DNA of 9,866 bases from assembly GCA_023136785.1 (NCBI GenBank), contig JAGLQP010000037.1, forward strand, positions 1-9,866. Reading direction: 5' to 3'. Source of the DNA: Spirochaetales bacterium. Lineage in GTDB: Bacteria; Spirochaetota; Spirochaetia; SZUA-6; DRHE01. Within the stretch, counting starts at the first letter, position 1, and each line of letters begins with the position of its first letter. The notes below the pieces were generated by a model that saw only the letters and a program-made list of their open reading frames with translations, was not told the DNA's origin and searched no databases. Of the stretch, positions 1 to 6,606 are shown piece by piece. A program made the translations under genes and the position numbers.

Positions 1-21
1 GGAATGAGAGGGGGAATTGAA

Positions 22-1755
22 GTGGAAGAGACCGCAGCTCGGGACTATCCGGAGGAGCTTCCTGTCGGCTACTACGTGGGCAATTTCCTCGCGATCCTAG
101 ACTTCGTCGACAGCCACTACGATGACGTTTTGACGGTAGATGAAAAAACCTTCTCCCGGACGTTTCGCTCCCTATCTTTGGACGCCCGGCGTCTGTACGT
201 ACGCTTGATGTCAAGAAAAGGTCCGCTGTTTCGAAGCGACACTTTAGTCTACAACGAGATCGATGACATCGAGGGCGCTGCCGAAGAGCTGGTGCAAAAA
301 GGGTTCCTTGAAGTGAACGGGCCCTGGGAGCTTGAACATGAGCTGGTGCTGCTGCGAAAACCGGAAGTCTTGAAATTGATCTCTTGCTGCGCTCAAAGTT
401 CCCATCCTGTTCCCTCAACGACTGCCCTCGAAGCTCTCCGCAGAGACCAGCTGGTGGAGCTGGCCATGGCCATCCCTAACCAACACGAGGTACGCGACTA
501 TCTTCGCGGACTGTTCCATCTCTACCGCCCTCTGAAAGAGCGGGAGATCCTGATCTACCGCCTGCTCTTCTTCGGCAATCTCTATCAAGACCTCACCGAG
601 TTCGTCGTAACAGACCTGGGGCATGTGCGCTACGAATCCTACAAGATTCGGAAGAAGGATCGGTTGTTCCGTTCCAGAGAGGTCTTAGAGCACACCTTCC
701 GCCTGATCGAGTTGAACGACGCCTTCTATCAAACTGTGGAAGGACGTTCGGTGAATGAAATTGACGCAAACGCCTTGCTTTCCCTGATCGAATATCTTCC
801 GGAACAAGGTGCTGTCGAGGAAGATCCTGGCCTGCGGCGGATGCGGGACAATCTGATAAACGGGGTTGCCCGCCATCTCGAACGGATCGGGAACCACGGA
901 CAGGCCCTTCACCTGTACAGGCTGGCCGCACTACCCCCGTCCAGAGAACGACAGGTCCGTATCCTGGAGCGACAGGGGACAGCGGAAGAAGCCCTCGAAC
1001 TTTGCCGCAAGATCATGAGCGATCCCTGGGAGGCGGCGGAACTTGAGTTCGCCGAACGATACATCCGTAAGCTTTCTCGGAAACTGGGGCTGCCTGTGGT
1101 GAAGGTCGAATCTGTCGAGATGCCGACGGAAAATCTGGAGTTGGTGCACGATCCGCTCGTGAGTATCGAGGAAGCGGTGCTTCGCTATTTCCAGGAACAG
1201 GGCTTCAGCGGGTATCACGCCGAGAACGTGCTTTGGGTCGGCCTGTTCGGTTTGGCTTTCTGGGATATCGTGTTCCTGTCTCTACCGGGGACCTTCTTCA
1301 ACCGCTATCAGCGCGGACCCCGCGATCTGTTCCGGCCCGAGTTCAGGAGACGTCGGGCAAAACTGATAGAGGAACGACTCAACCATATCGAGAGCTCCCA
1401 ATCCTGGCTTAATGAAATCCTGGATCTCTACGACCGCAAACGGGGAATAGCCAACGATCTGGTGCACTGGAAGTTTCTGTCCCGGGAGCTGCTCGAACAG
1501 AGCGTGAACCTGGTTCCCAGGCGCCATCTGGTGGCGATCTTCGATAAACTCAGCCAGAATCCGGGGGCAAACAAATCAGGATTCCCCGATCTCATTCTGT
1601 TTCCCGCTCCCCGTCGGCAGACAGCGACCAGATACGAACTGATTGAAGTCAAGGGTCCGGGGGACCAGCTGCAGATCAATCAGAAGCGCTGGCTGAAGTA
1701 CTTTGCCAAAAACGGGATCCCCTATCGAATCATCCGGGTCCAATGGCGGGAGTAG
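22..1755 (+). CDS. FAN1-type VRR-NUC structure-specific nuclease
   Basis: Bacterial FAN1 homologue, expected to be a metal-dependent 5' flap nuclease/5' exonuclease acting on branched DNA and in crosslink repair (family knowledge). Residue numbers count from the ATG at 4. The middle holds the FAN1 signature around FFGNLYQDLTEFV, then a helical TPR-like region (ALHLYRLAALPPSRERQVRILE), then FGLAFWDIVF and a block beginning QRGPRDLFRPEFR. The C-terminus is a VRR-NUC PD-(D/E)xK domain: D529 in GFPDLI, E548 and K550 in EVKGPGD, then the conserved Q and W of QINQKRW. E407 in YHAEN matches the extra catalytic glutamate of FAN1. The length fits bacterial FAN1 (about 560). I prefer the GTG at 22 because GAGGGGG sits at 8-14, 7 nt upstream; the ATG at 4 has no visible ribosome site. 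In many bacteria a helicase gene lies next to FAN1; any such gene would be outside the window. Confidence 0.9.
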   Translation: MEETAARDYPEELPVGYYVGNFLAILDFVDSHYDDVLTVDEKTFSRTFRSLSLDARRLYVRLMSRKGPLFRSDTLVYNEIDDIEGAAEELVQKGFLEVNGPWELEHELVLLRKPEVLKLISCCAQSSHPVPSTTALEALRRDQLVELAMAIPNQHEVRDYLRGLFHLYRPLKEREILIYRLLFFGNLYQDLTEFVVTDLGHVRYESYKIRKKDRLFRSREVLEHTFRLIELNDAFYQTVEGRSVNEIDANALLSLIEYLPEQGAVEEDPGLRRMRDNLINGVARHLERIGNHGQALHLYRLAALPPSRERQVRILERQGTAEEALELCRKIMSDPWEAAELEFAERYIRKLSRKLGLPVVKVESVEMPTENLELVHDPLVSIEEAVLRYFQEQGFSGYHAENVLWVGLFGLAFWDIVFLSLPGTFFNRYQRGPRDLFRPEFRRRRAKLIEERLNHIESSQSWLNEILDLYDRKRGIANDLVHWKFLSRELLEQSVNLVPRRHLVAIFDKLSQNPGANKSGFPDLILFPAPRRQTATRYELIEVKGPGDQLQINQKRWLKYFAKNGIPYRIIRVQWRE

Positions 1756-1912
1756 CTGATAGCCGCCCACGCATTAAGCACAAGTTCGATTTTGGTATCC
1801 AACAATCTCCGGGAGTTTCAACGAGTGCCAGGTCTCAATGTGGAGAGCTAGGTCGAATAAAAACAGTGAATCCGTACCGGTCTCAAATTCCCATATTTTA
1901 ACATATTCGTTC

Positions 1913-1941
1913 TTGACTTTTCATACTTCCAGCTGTATGTT
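1913..1941 (+). promoter_or_regulatory. sigma70-type promoter of the Lnt-like gene
   Basis: TTGACT at 1913-1918 (5 of 6 to consensus) and TATGTT at 1936-1941 (4 of 6) are separated by exactly 17 bp in an AT-rich stretch. The predicted start of transcription is near 1949, giving a leader of about 67 nt before the ATG at 2016. The start point would fall inside the palindrome at 1946-1971. Confidence 0.65.
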
Positions 1942-1945
1942 GCTT

Positions 1946-1971
1946 TTGATTAAAACAATTGTTTTAATCAA
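1946..1971. promoter_or_regulatory. perfect 26-bp palindrome, probable repressor operator
   Basis: The half site TTGATTAAAACAA is followed directly by its exact reverse complement, with no spacer; symmetry breaks at 1945/1972. The palindrome begins 4 bp downstream of the -10 box and covers the predicted transcription start. A dimeric repressor bound here would block initiation or promoter clearance. The stem is A/T-rich without a G/C core or a following T run, so it is not an intrinsic terminator. TetR-type regulators use operators of this size and symmetry, but no regulator gene lies in the window, so the family is a guess. Confidence 0.6.
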
Positions 1972-2015
1972 TAGAATTAACCAACTGTTTTTATGGGTAT
2001 TGTATGGAGGTCGTA

Positions 2016-3509
2016 ATGAAGTCCAAGAAAACAAGCGGGTTCGGTCTGGATGTGCTCTGGCTGGCCATCGGGACGGTAGCCTACGCTTTCATCGGCTGGC
2101 GCTGGAGTGCCCCGGCCGCTGCCTGGATTGCCCCGGTATTCTTGCTTCGCTTCTTCAGGAATCGGGAGAAGTGGTACACTCCCCTGCTCTCGCTGCCCTG
2201 TCTGTACGCAGCATTCCTGACCAACATGCTCGGTGCCTGGGATCTGCCCGTCATCGCTCAGGTCATTCTTCCGGCGGTCGTTCCGCTGCCCTTGATCCTG
2301 GTGCTGTACATCGACAGGGCGCTTTCTCCTCGCCTCAAGGGCATCTGGGCTACCCTGGTTTTTCCAGCCGCCTATGTGACCATGGATTACATCCTTGGCT
2401 TTACTCCCCTCGGGACATTGTTCTCCACAGCCTCGACCCAGTTCTCTTTCGCCACGATTGCTCAGGCGGCGTCGATCACCGGGATCTGGGGCATTTCCTT
2501 CCTCATTGCTTGGTTCGCCTCAATTGTGAACACAGTCTGGGAGAACGGCTTCGATCTGAGGTTGCCTCGAGGCACAGACTCCACCCGCCTTGTTCACAAT
2601 CCAGTTGCGGTCTTTGTGGCCGCTGCACTGCTGATCGTCGCCTACGGATCGGTCCGGATCGCCACCTCCCCCTCGCGCAGCGAAACCGTACGGGTGGCGG
2701 GGATCACCGTGGAGCATCCGAGGGACTACTGGGCGCTGCTCGATATCGACACGCCGAAAGAGGAAGTCGACAAACACAGCCTGGAAATACGCGGAATCGA
2801 GGATGAGCTGTTTACAAAAAGCACCAGGGCGGCCCAGGCCGGGGCCAGGATCATATTCTGGGCCGAGGGCAACGGCGTGATAATTGGGGAAGAGCTTGAG
2901 GGATTTATCTCCAGGGCCGGGGATTTTGCAAAGCGGCATGGAGTGTATTTCGCACCGGCGATCCTTGAACTGCGATACGGGAGCAGTCTGAACTACAACG
3001 AGGTATTGATGTTCACCCCGGAAGGTGAATTGGCCTTTACCTACCAGAAAACGAAATCCTGGCTACCGGTGGAATCCGATGGAGTGATCAAGACCATCGA
3101 GACACCCTACGGCACCCTCGCTGCGGCGATCTGCTTCGACCTGGATTTCCCGCACTTTCTGCGCCAGGCGGCCAAAGCAGGTACCGACATCATGCTGGTG
3201 CCCGCGTATGACTCCGAGCGCATCCGCCCTTTCCACACGGAACCGGCACTGCTCCGCGGAATCGAGGGAGGATACTCGGTGGTCCGACAGGTCAACAAGG
3301 GTACCTCCGTTGCCGCGGACCACAGAGGTATGGTACTGGCGCAGCAGGATTACTTCATGACCGAAGACCGGCTGATGTTCGCCGACGTGCCGATCGAAGG
3401 GACCCGAACGGTGTACGGCTGTCTCGGCGATTGGTTCGCCTGGGCATCCATCGCCCTTTTCATCGCCCTGGTGGGACGGACCATCAAGCGCAGAACCCAG
3501 GCAAAGTGA
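2016..3509 (+). CDS. Lnt-like membrane protein with carbon-nitrogen hydrolase domain
   Basis: Resembles apolipoprotein N-acyltransferase, which N-acylates the lipid-modified cysteine of lipoproteins at the outer face of the inner membrane. The 497-residue length is typical. The N-terminal 220 residues are hydrophobic with several membrane helices, then a nitrilase-fold domain, then one C-terminal helix (WFAWASIALFIALVG) and a basic tail. The E-K-C triad is visible: E284 in FWAEGNGV, K345 in YQKTKSWLPVE and C373 in AAAICFDLDFP. Two departures from canonical Lnt are seen: WAE in place of WPE, and CFD in place of the CYE motif whose Tyr and Glu matter in E. coli. It may thus be a paralogue with another acyl donor or amide substrate rather than the housekeeping Lnt. 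The ATG at 2016 is chosen because GGAGG at 2006-2010 is 5 nt upstream; the ATG at 2004 overlaps that site. The palindrome at 1946-1971 suggests repression. The gene appears monocistronic. Confidence 0.8.
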   Translation: MKSKKTSGFGLDVLWLAIGTVAYAFIGWRWSAPAAAWIAPVFLLRFFRNREKWYTPLLSLPCLYAAFLTNMLGAWDLPVIAQVILPAVVPLPLILVLYIDRALSPRLKGIWATLVFPAAYVTMDYILGFTPLGTLFSTASTQFSFATIAQAASITGIWGISFLIAWFASIVNTVWENGFDLRLPRGTDSTRLVHNPVAVFVAAALLIVAYGSVRIATSPSRSETVRVAGITVEHPRDYWALLDIDTPKEEVDKHSLEIRGIEDELFTKSTRAAQAGARIIFWAEGNGVIIGEELEGFISRAGDFAKRHGVYFAPAILELRYGSSLNYNEVLMFTPEGELAFTYQKTKSWLPVESDGVIKTIETPYGTLAAAICFDLDFPHFLRQAAKAGTDIMLVPAYDSERIRPFHTEPALLRGIEGGYSVVRQVNKGTSVAADHRGMVLAQQDYFMTEDRLMFADVPIEGTRTVYGCLGDWFAWASIALFIALVGRTIKRRTQAK

Positions 3510-3845
3510 GCCGGCAGCGTATAATCGAACGATACTGCTTTGCCGTACCTATGGTTGGTCGTATCTCCTCCCCCTATCAGCCTTCCTCCAAAGCGGCTAT
3601 GAGCTCCTCAGACCTTCTGGGTGAGGGGTCCCAGCTCTGAAACGTTAGCCCGTGCGGCTCTATCCATTGCCCGAAGCAAACGGCCAAACAGGGCAGATAT
3701 GCTTGTGCGCCGTTCTGCGGCGATTCGCCTGGTCAGTTCCGATTGGCTCAGAAGCTGTCAAATCTACGTCGGTTGATGCTCATCTCACAATAACACGCCT
3801 CTGTCTCGTTTCAGCTGCGATCCTGTTTTCACGTACATCTTATCG
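3510..3845. other. 336-nt interval without a recognisable gene
   Basis: No coding frame here has a ribosome site or recognisable protein wording, and no tRNA, RNase P or SRP signature is seen. An imperfect hairpin at 3512-3545 (CGGCA...TGCCG with an inner GTAT/ATAC) follows the Lnt-like stop. It has no T run, so termination there is doubtful. A short open frame at 3603-3773 has a protein-like composition but no start signal, and I cannot identify it. Confidence 0.5.
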
Positions 3846-3873
3846 TTGCATCTTTCCCAGACGAATGTATAAT
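3846..3873 (+). promoter_or_regulatory. promoter for the MshEN-like/HD gene pair
   Basis: A perfect TATAAT lies at 3868-3873, with TTGCAT at 3846-3851 (3 of 6 to the -35 consensus) and a 16-bp spacer. Predicted transcription begins near 3880, about 27 nt before the ATG at 3907. The weak -35 lowers confidence; the -10 is the best in the window. Confidence 0.55.
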
Positions 3874-3906
3874 TACAGGACGGACAGGAGAACCGGAGCA
3901 AACCCT

Positions 3907-4095
3907 ATGGCTGAGAAAATCGGTGAGTTCTTGCTGAGAATCGGTGTCATGGCTGAATACCAACTGCAAGAAGTACTCAATGCCCAAAAAACCGGAGACA
4001 GCCGGATGTTCGGGGAAATTGCCATAGACTTCGGGTATATCAACGACGAAGTGATGAAGAAATATATCGAAGCCAGCGCAGCCTGGAAGAAGTAG
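3907..4095 (+). CDS. small MshEN-like (GspE N-terminal-like) single-domain protein
   Basis: A 62-residue soluble protein with no signal peptide. The pattern IGEFLLRIGVMAEYQLQEVL with NAQ following (residues 5-27), then FGEIAIDFGYINDEVM (35-50), matches the two-part [K/R][I/L]GExLxxxGxxxxxxLxxxLxxQ wording of the N-terminal domain of type II secretion/type IV pilus ATPases. In some of those ATPases this domain (MshEN) binds cyclic di-GMP. Here it stands alone, with no ATPase domain. GGAG at 3895-3898 is 8 nt upstream of the ATG. The frame stays open upstream to 3652, but that part includes the promoter and is not protein-like. The stop shares a base with the GTG start of the HD gene (TAGTG), implying translational coupling. 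A role as a c-di-GMP receptor or adaptor is inference; key ligand residues cannot be confirmed without alignment. Confidence 0.65.
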   Translation: MAEKIGEFLLRIGVMAEYQLQEVLNAQKTGDSRMFGEIAIDFGYINDEVMKKYIEASAAWKK

Positions 4096-4421
4096 TGCTG
4101 GACAGAGCCATTCAAATTGCTGTGCAGGCTCACAGCGGACAAAAAGAGAAAAACGGCAGCCCCTACATCCTCCACCCGATTCGGCTGATGCTTAAAATGC
4201 AGAACGAACTGGAGATGATGGCCGCGATTCTTCACGACGTGGTCGAGGACGCCGAGTGGACCCTGGGGGATCTTCGACAGGAGGGCTTTTCTGAAGCTCT
4301 ACTCCAAGCCGTGGATTGCCTGACCCACAGGAAGCAGGTTCGCTATCGGGACTACATCCAGAGGATCTCAGAAAATCCCGTGGCTCGGAAGGTGACCGAG
4401 GGCCAGCTTCATCCCCGGTGA
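4095..4421 (+). CDS. HD-domain phosphohydrolase, C-terminally truncated
   Basis: Belongs to the small RelA/SpoT-type HD hydrolases. Residues 1-100 read like the family: AVQAHSGQKEKNGSPYILHP (H27), then MMAAILHDVVEDAEWTLGDL (H47-D48 metal pair, E51-D52 as in SpoT-type hydrolases), DCLTHRK and NPVARKV. Family members normally continue with a (V/I)K(L/I)ADLxDN-like segment that brings the last metal-binding Asp. Here the reading switches after ARKV, at about 4394, to an unrelated TEGQLHPR and stops at 108 residues. No other frame downstream restores the missing motif, so this looks like a deletion or rearrangement rather than a simple frameshift. The protein probably lacks hydrolase activity, though a fold without catalysis is possible. 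It starts at the GTG sharing a base with the stop of the upstream gene and depends on coupling; no separate strong ribosome site is seen. Confidence 0.65.
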   Translation: MLDRAIQIAVQAHSGQKEKNGSPYILHPIRLMLKMQNELEMMAAILHDVVEDAEWTLGDLRQEGFSEALLQAVDCLTHRKQVRYRDYIQRISENPVARKVTEGQLHPR

Positions 4422-4538
4422 CAAGGGGCAAAGATACACGCCGGTGAAGAACAGATAGGTGAAGGTCAGCGGAGCTTGGCCCGAGGTCAGGGAAATGTCA
4501 AGAATGCAACATTCGCTACCCGATTCGTCTTGGAGCTG
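4371..4538 (-). other. possible remnant of an unidentified membrane-protein frame
   Basis: On the minus strand a 56-codon frame bounded by two stops contains the hydrophobic, protein-like stretch SGQAPLTFTYLFFTGVYL followed by CPLSPGMKLALG (about 4402-4484). It begins where homology of the plus-strand HD gene ends (about 4394). It has no clear start codon context and I do not recognise it. It could be a fragment left by the rearrangement that cut the HD gene, or chance. Confidence 0.15.
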
Positions 4539-4545
4539 CTATGAT
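4537..4545 (+). promoter_or_regulatory. extended -10 promoter upstream of the deoD relic
   Basis: TGCTATGAT matches the extended -10 form TGnTATAAT at 8 of the 9 positions that count. No good -35 is seen, which is tolerated for this class. Transcription would begin near 4552 and give a leader of about 70 nt. Confidence 0.4.
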
Positions 4546-4571
4546 ACAGCGTGTGCTCCGGACTTCTCACC

Positions 4572-4599
4572 GTGCGGGCGAGACGCCCATCCTAAGCAC
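4572..4599 (+). other. leader hairpin before the deoD relic
   Basis: GGGCG-AGA-CGCCC (4576-4588) forms a 5-bp stem with a 3-nt loop, and GTGC (4572-4575) can pair with GCAC (4596-4599) across an asymmetric bulge. It ends 11 nt before the AGGAGG ribosome site at 4611-4616 and has no T run. It may affect mRNA stability or translation, or be a terminator that lost its tail. Confidence 0.3.
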
Positions 4600-4622
4600 C
4601 ACTCGCAGGAAGGAGGAATCCA

Positions 4623-4980
4623 GTGAGCATCCACATAGGAGCAAAAAAGGGACAGATCGCCGAGGCGGTGCTGCTTCCCGGCGATCCCCTGCGAGCTCAG
4701 TACCTAGCCGAAACGTATCTGGAAAATCCGGAGTGTTACAACCAGATTCGGGGTATGCTGGGTTTTACAGGTACGTACAACGGGAAAAAGGTGTCCGTGC
4801 AGGGAACGGGGCATGACAGTCCGGGTGGGTACCGTGCTGACCGCAGGACACCATGTTCAGGGTTTGACGATCCTCACGGTCAGCGGCAGCCTGGTCACCA
4901 TGGAAATTGCCAGTTCCGAGCAGCGCCAGCTGGGCTGCACCGCCATGATGGAGATCGCCCTGCGGGTAGCCACCTCCTAA
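4623..4980 (+). pseudogene. deoD: deoD purine nucleoside phosphorylase relic, two deletions and a frameshift
   Basis: DeoD cleaves purine nucleosides with phosphate in nucleoside salvage. The 5' end is intact: AGGAGG at 4611-4616, 6 nt spacing, GTG start, and 63 residues closely matching Bacillus-type DeoD ([36 protein letters not shown]). After 4811 the frame shifts by +1. In that new frame [11 protein letters not shown] (from 4813) matches the VTVGSVFTAD segment near residue 150. After about 4845 it jumps to [20 protein letters not shown] and [13 protein letters not shown], the C-terminal helix region, ending at TAA 4978-4980. By E. coli numbering about 83 and then about 34 residues are missing, including the RVGSCG phosphate site and the VEME ribose site. 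The catalytic Asp of TVSD is Gly here, while the following Arg is kept. With about 119 codons left out of about 235, it cannot be an active enzyme. Confidence 0.85.
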
Positions 4981-5040
4981 GGTTTTTCCCCGTGAAATTC
5001 ATCAAACTGCACCCATAGGCACGCTTCAAAGGATCCGTTG

Positions 5041-6606
5041 ATGAAACATGATGAGCGGCAGGAGAGAAAGATCGTCTGGCTGATTCTCGACGCTGCCGGA
5101 TATGAGATCACCACCCGCTGCATCCAGGCCGGGGTCTGTCCCTCTCTGTCCACGATTCAGACCGAAGGGTTTCTTGCCCCCAGTCGGCCGCCGCATCCGA
5201 ACTGCGAAACTCCTCCCGCCCTGCGCGCCCTGTTCTCCGGATCCGAACCTGCGGAAAGCGGGATCTGGGGATATCAAATGCCCGACTATGAAGGCAGACT
5301 CGAACGGGCGGTAAGCGGCTTCGGAGTGCGAATATCGGGGGCTCCGACGATCTGGGAAGAACTGGAACAGAGAGATCGCAGCTATACCCTGTTCAACGCG
5401 GCTTTCAGAAAAGACCCGGTATGGGAAAAAAGCTATTCCAGCTTCGATCTGCTCCTCGACGGCTACCGCAACTACCTGCCCGATTCGAGTTGGATACGGA
5501 TTGGTGCGGGGCAAGAGAGGCTGAAGTTCGGACGGGCAACTCTCCGCATCGATACCGAAGATAACCGAGTTCAGTTGCACCGGGGAAGGAGGTCGATTGC
5601 ATCCTTGGCGCCGGGTGAGATCCAGCCGGTTCGACTCTCTCGAAACGTTTCTGCGGTAAGTTATTCCACCGGAAAAACTTTGTTCCTCTCTTCCTCATCC
5701 CGCCCCCATGTTCGTTTGTCGAAAGATCTACACGGCAGATCAGAACCGATCGTACCCGAGTCCATCTATCACGGCAACCTGTTTCGTTTTTCCAGGAATA
5801 TCGAAGAGCTGTCCATCGATGAAGAGATGAGGTTGTCCGGATACGTAACCGCTCAGATGGGAGAATTGGCTTTGAGTGTTGTCAGGGAGCTCTCCTCCAC
5901 GCTGACGATCCTGTACTTCTCCTTGATCGACGAGCTCTGCCATGTGTACCTCGACCAGATCGAAGGCTCGTGGCCGGAAGGACGGGCGGCCGAGCTGCTT
6001 CGCCGCTGCTACGGGCTGCTCGATTCCTATATAGGGGAGATGATGGACTGCTTCGACGAGAACACTCTGCTCGTCCTGTCATCGGATCACGGTCAGGTTC
6101 CGTACCGCAGGGCTATTCACCTCAATGACCTGCTTGCGCAAGAAGGCCTGGTACGCAAGAGGAAAAAGGGGTACGATCTCCGCCGTTCCGTGGCCTACTA
6201 CCACCCGGCCAACTGCGGACAGGTTGTTATGAATCCACGGCAGGCCCGCAAAGCGGGGCTGTCCCGGGAACAGATCGGGGAACGGATACTCCGGTGTGTC
6301 GAACAGGCCAACAGCGACCTGGGCGCGGAAATCTCCTATCTATGGGGCGGGGAAAAAGATCCCTACCTGCTGTTCCTCTATCCCCGGGCAGATACCCACC
6401 TCACCGGAAGGTACGATCCGGAAGCGGATGTTCTGGATGCCGGTTTCCGGGGGGGGCAACATCTCTCCCCCCTCTGCCCCACTCCCTGGATCCAGGCCAT
6501 GCTGGGTCTCTGGTCCCCGGCGGGACTGCCCTTTGACAGGCAAAGTATTCCGGATCGCAACACCGGTGTGAAGACTTTCCTGCTTCGCTATCTGTTCCAG
6601 ACCTAG
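5041..6606 (+). CDS. alkaline phosphatase superfamily phosphodiesterase (type I PDE/NPP-like)
   Basis: A 521-residue cytoplasmic-looking protein with no signal peptide or membrane segment. It has all the landmarks of the type I phosphodiesterase/nucleotide pyrophosphatase fold: D17 in LILDAAGYE, nucleophile T57 in CETPPALRALFSG followed by the ESGIWGYQMP lid region, D297 and H301 in SLIDELCH, D349-H350 in SSDHGQ, and H474 in GGQH. These are the expected ligands of two metal ions, probably zinc. The region between about 110 and 280 is a long insert without recognisable motifs and may determine substrate choice. The family hydrolyses phosphodiesters, pyrophosphates or phosphonates; the substrate cannot be told from this sequence. 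AAGGA at 5029-5033 lies 7 nt before the ATG at 5041; a TTG just before it is less likely. No clear promoter is seen between the deoD relic and this gene, so it may rely on upstream transcription. Its stop overlaps that of the convergent transporter gene. Confidence 0.8.
   Translation: MKHDERQERKIVWLILDAAGYEITTRCIQAGVCPSLSTIQTEGFLAPSRPPHPNCETPPALRALFSGSEPAESGIWGYQMPDYEGRLERAVSGFGVRISGAPTIWEELEQRDRSYTLFNAAFRKDPVWEKSYSSFDLLLDGYRNYLPDSSWIRIGAGQERLKFGRATLRIDTEDNRVQLHRGRRSIASLAPGEIQPVRLSRNVSAVSYSTGKTLFLSSSSRPHVRLSKDLHGRSEPIVPESIYHGNLFRFSRNIEELSIDEEMRLSGYVTAQMGELALSVVRELSSTLTILYFSLIDELCHVYLDQIEGSWPEGRAAELLRRCYGLLDSYIGEMMDCFDENTLLVLSSDHGQVPYRRAIHLNDLLAQEGLVRKRKKGYDLRRSVAYYHPANCGQVVMNPRQARKAGLSREQIGERILRCVEQANSDLGAEISYLWGGEKDPYLLFLYPRADTHLTGRYDPEADVLDAGFRGGQHLSPLCPTPWIQAMLGLWSPAGLPFDRQSIPDRNTGVKTFLLRYLFQT

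Noticed and set aside
1745..1767. GGCGG...CCGCC inverted repeat after the FAN1 gene as terminator
   Set aside because: Only a 5-bp stem with a 13-nt loop, overlapping the stop codon, with no T run after it.
1831..1886. Direct repeat GGTCTCAA at 1831 and 1879
   Set aside because: Only 8 bp and two copies, 48 bp apart; not distinguishable from chance.
1838..2806. 322-codon plus-strand open frame
   Set aside because: It overlaps the Lnt-like gene in another frame, has no ribosome site and runs through the promoter; its composition (many R, H, S, C) is that of a GC-driven shadow.
3512..3545. Hairpin after the Lnt-like gene as intrinsic terminator
   Set aside because: Imperfect stem with bulges and no T tract following.
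3652..3906. Upstream extension of the MshEN-like gene to an ATG at 3652
   Set aside because: The extension contains the TATAAT promoter, is not protein-like, and the ATG at 3907 has its own ribosome site.
5026..5698. Minus-strand frames over the phosphodiesterase gene
   Set aside because: Antisense shadows; the plus-strand frame carries all catalytic motifs.
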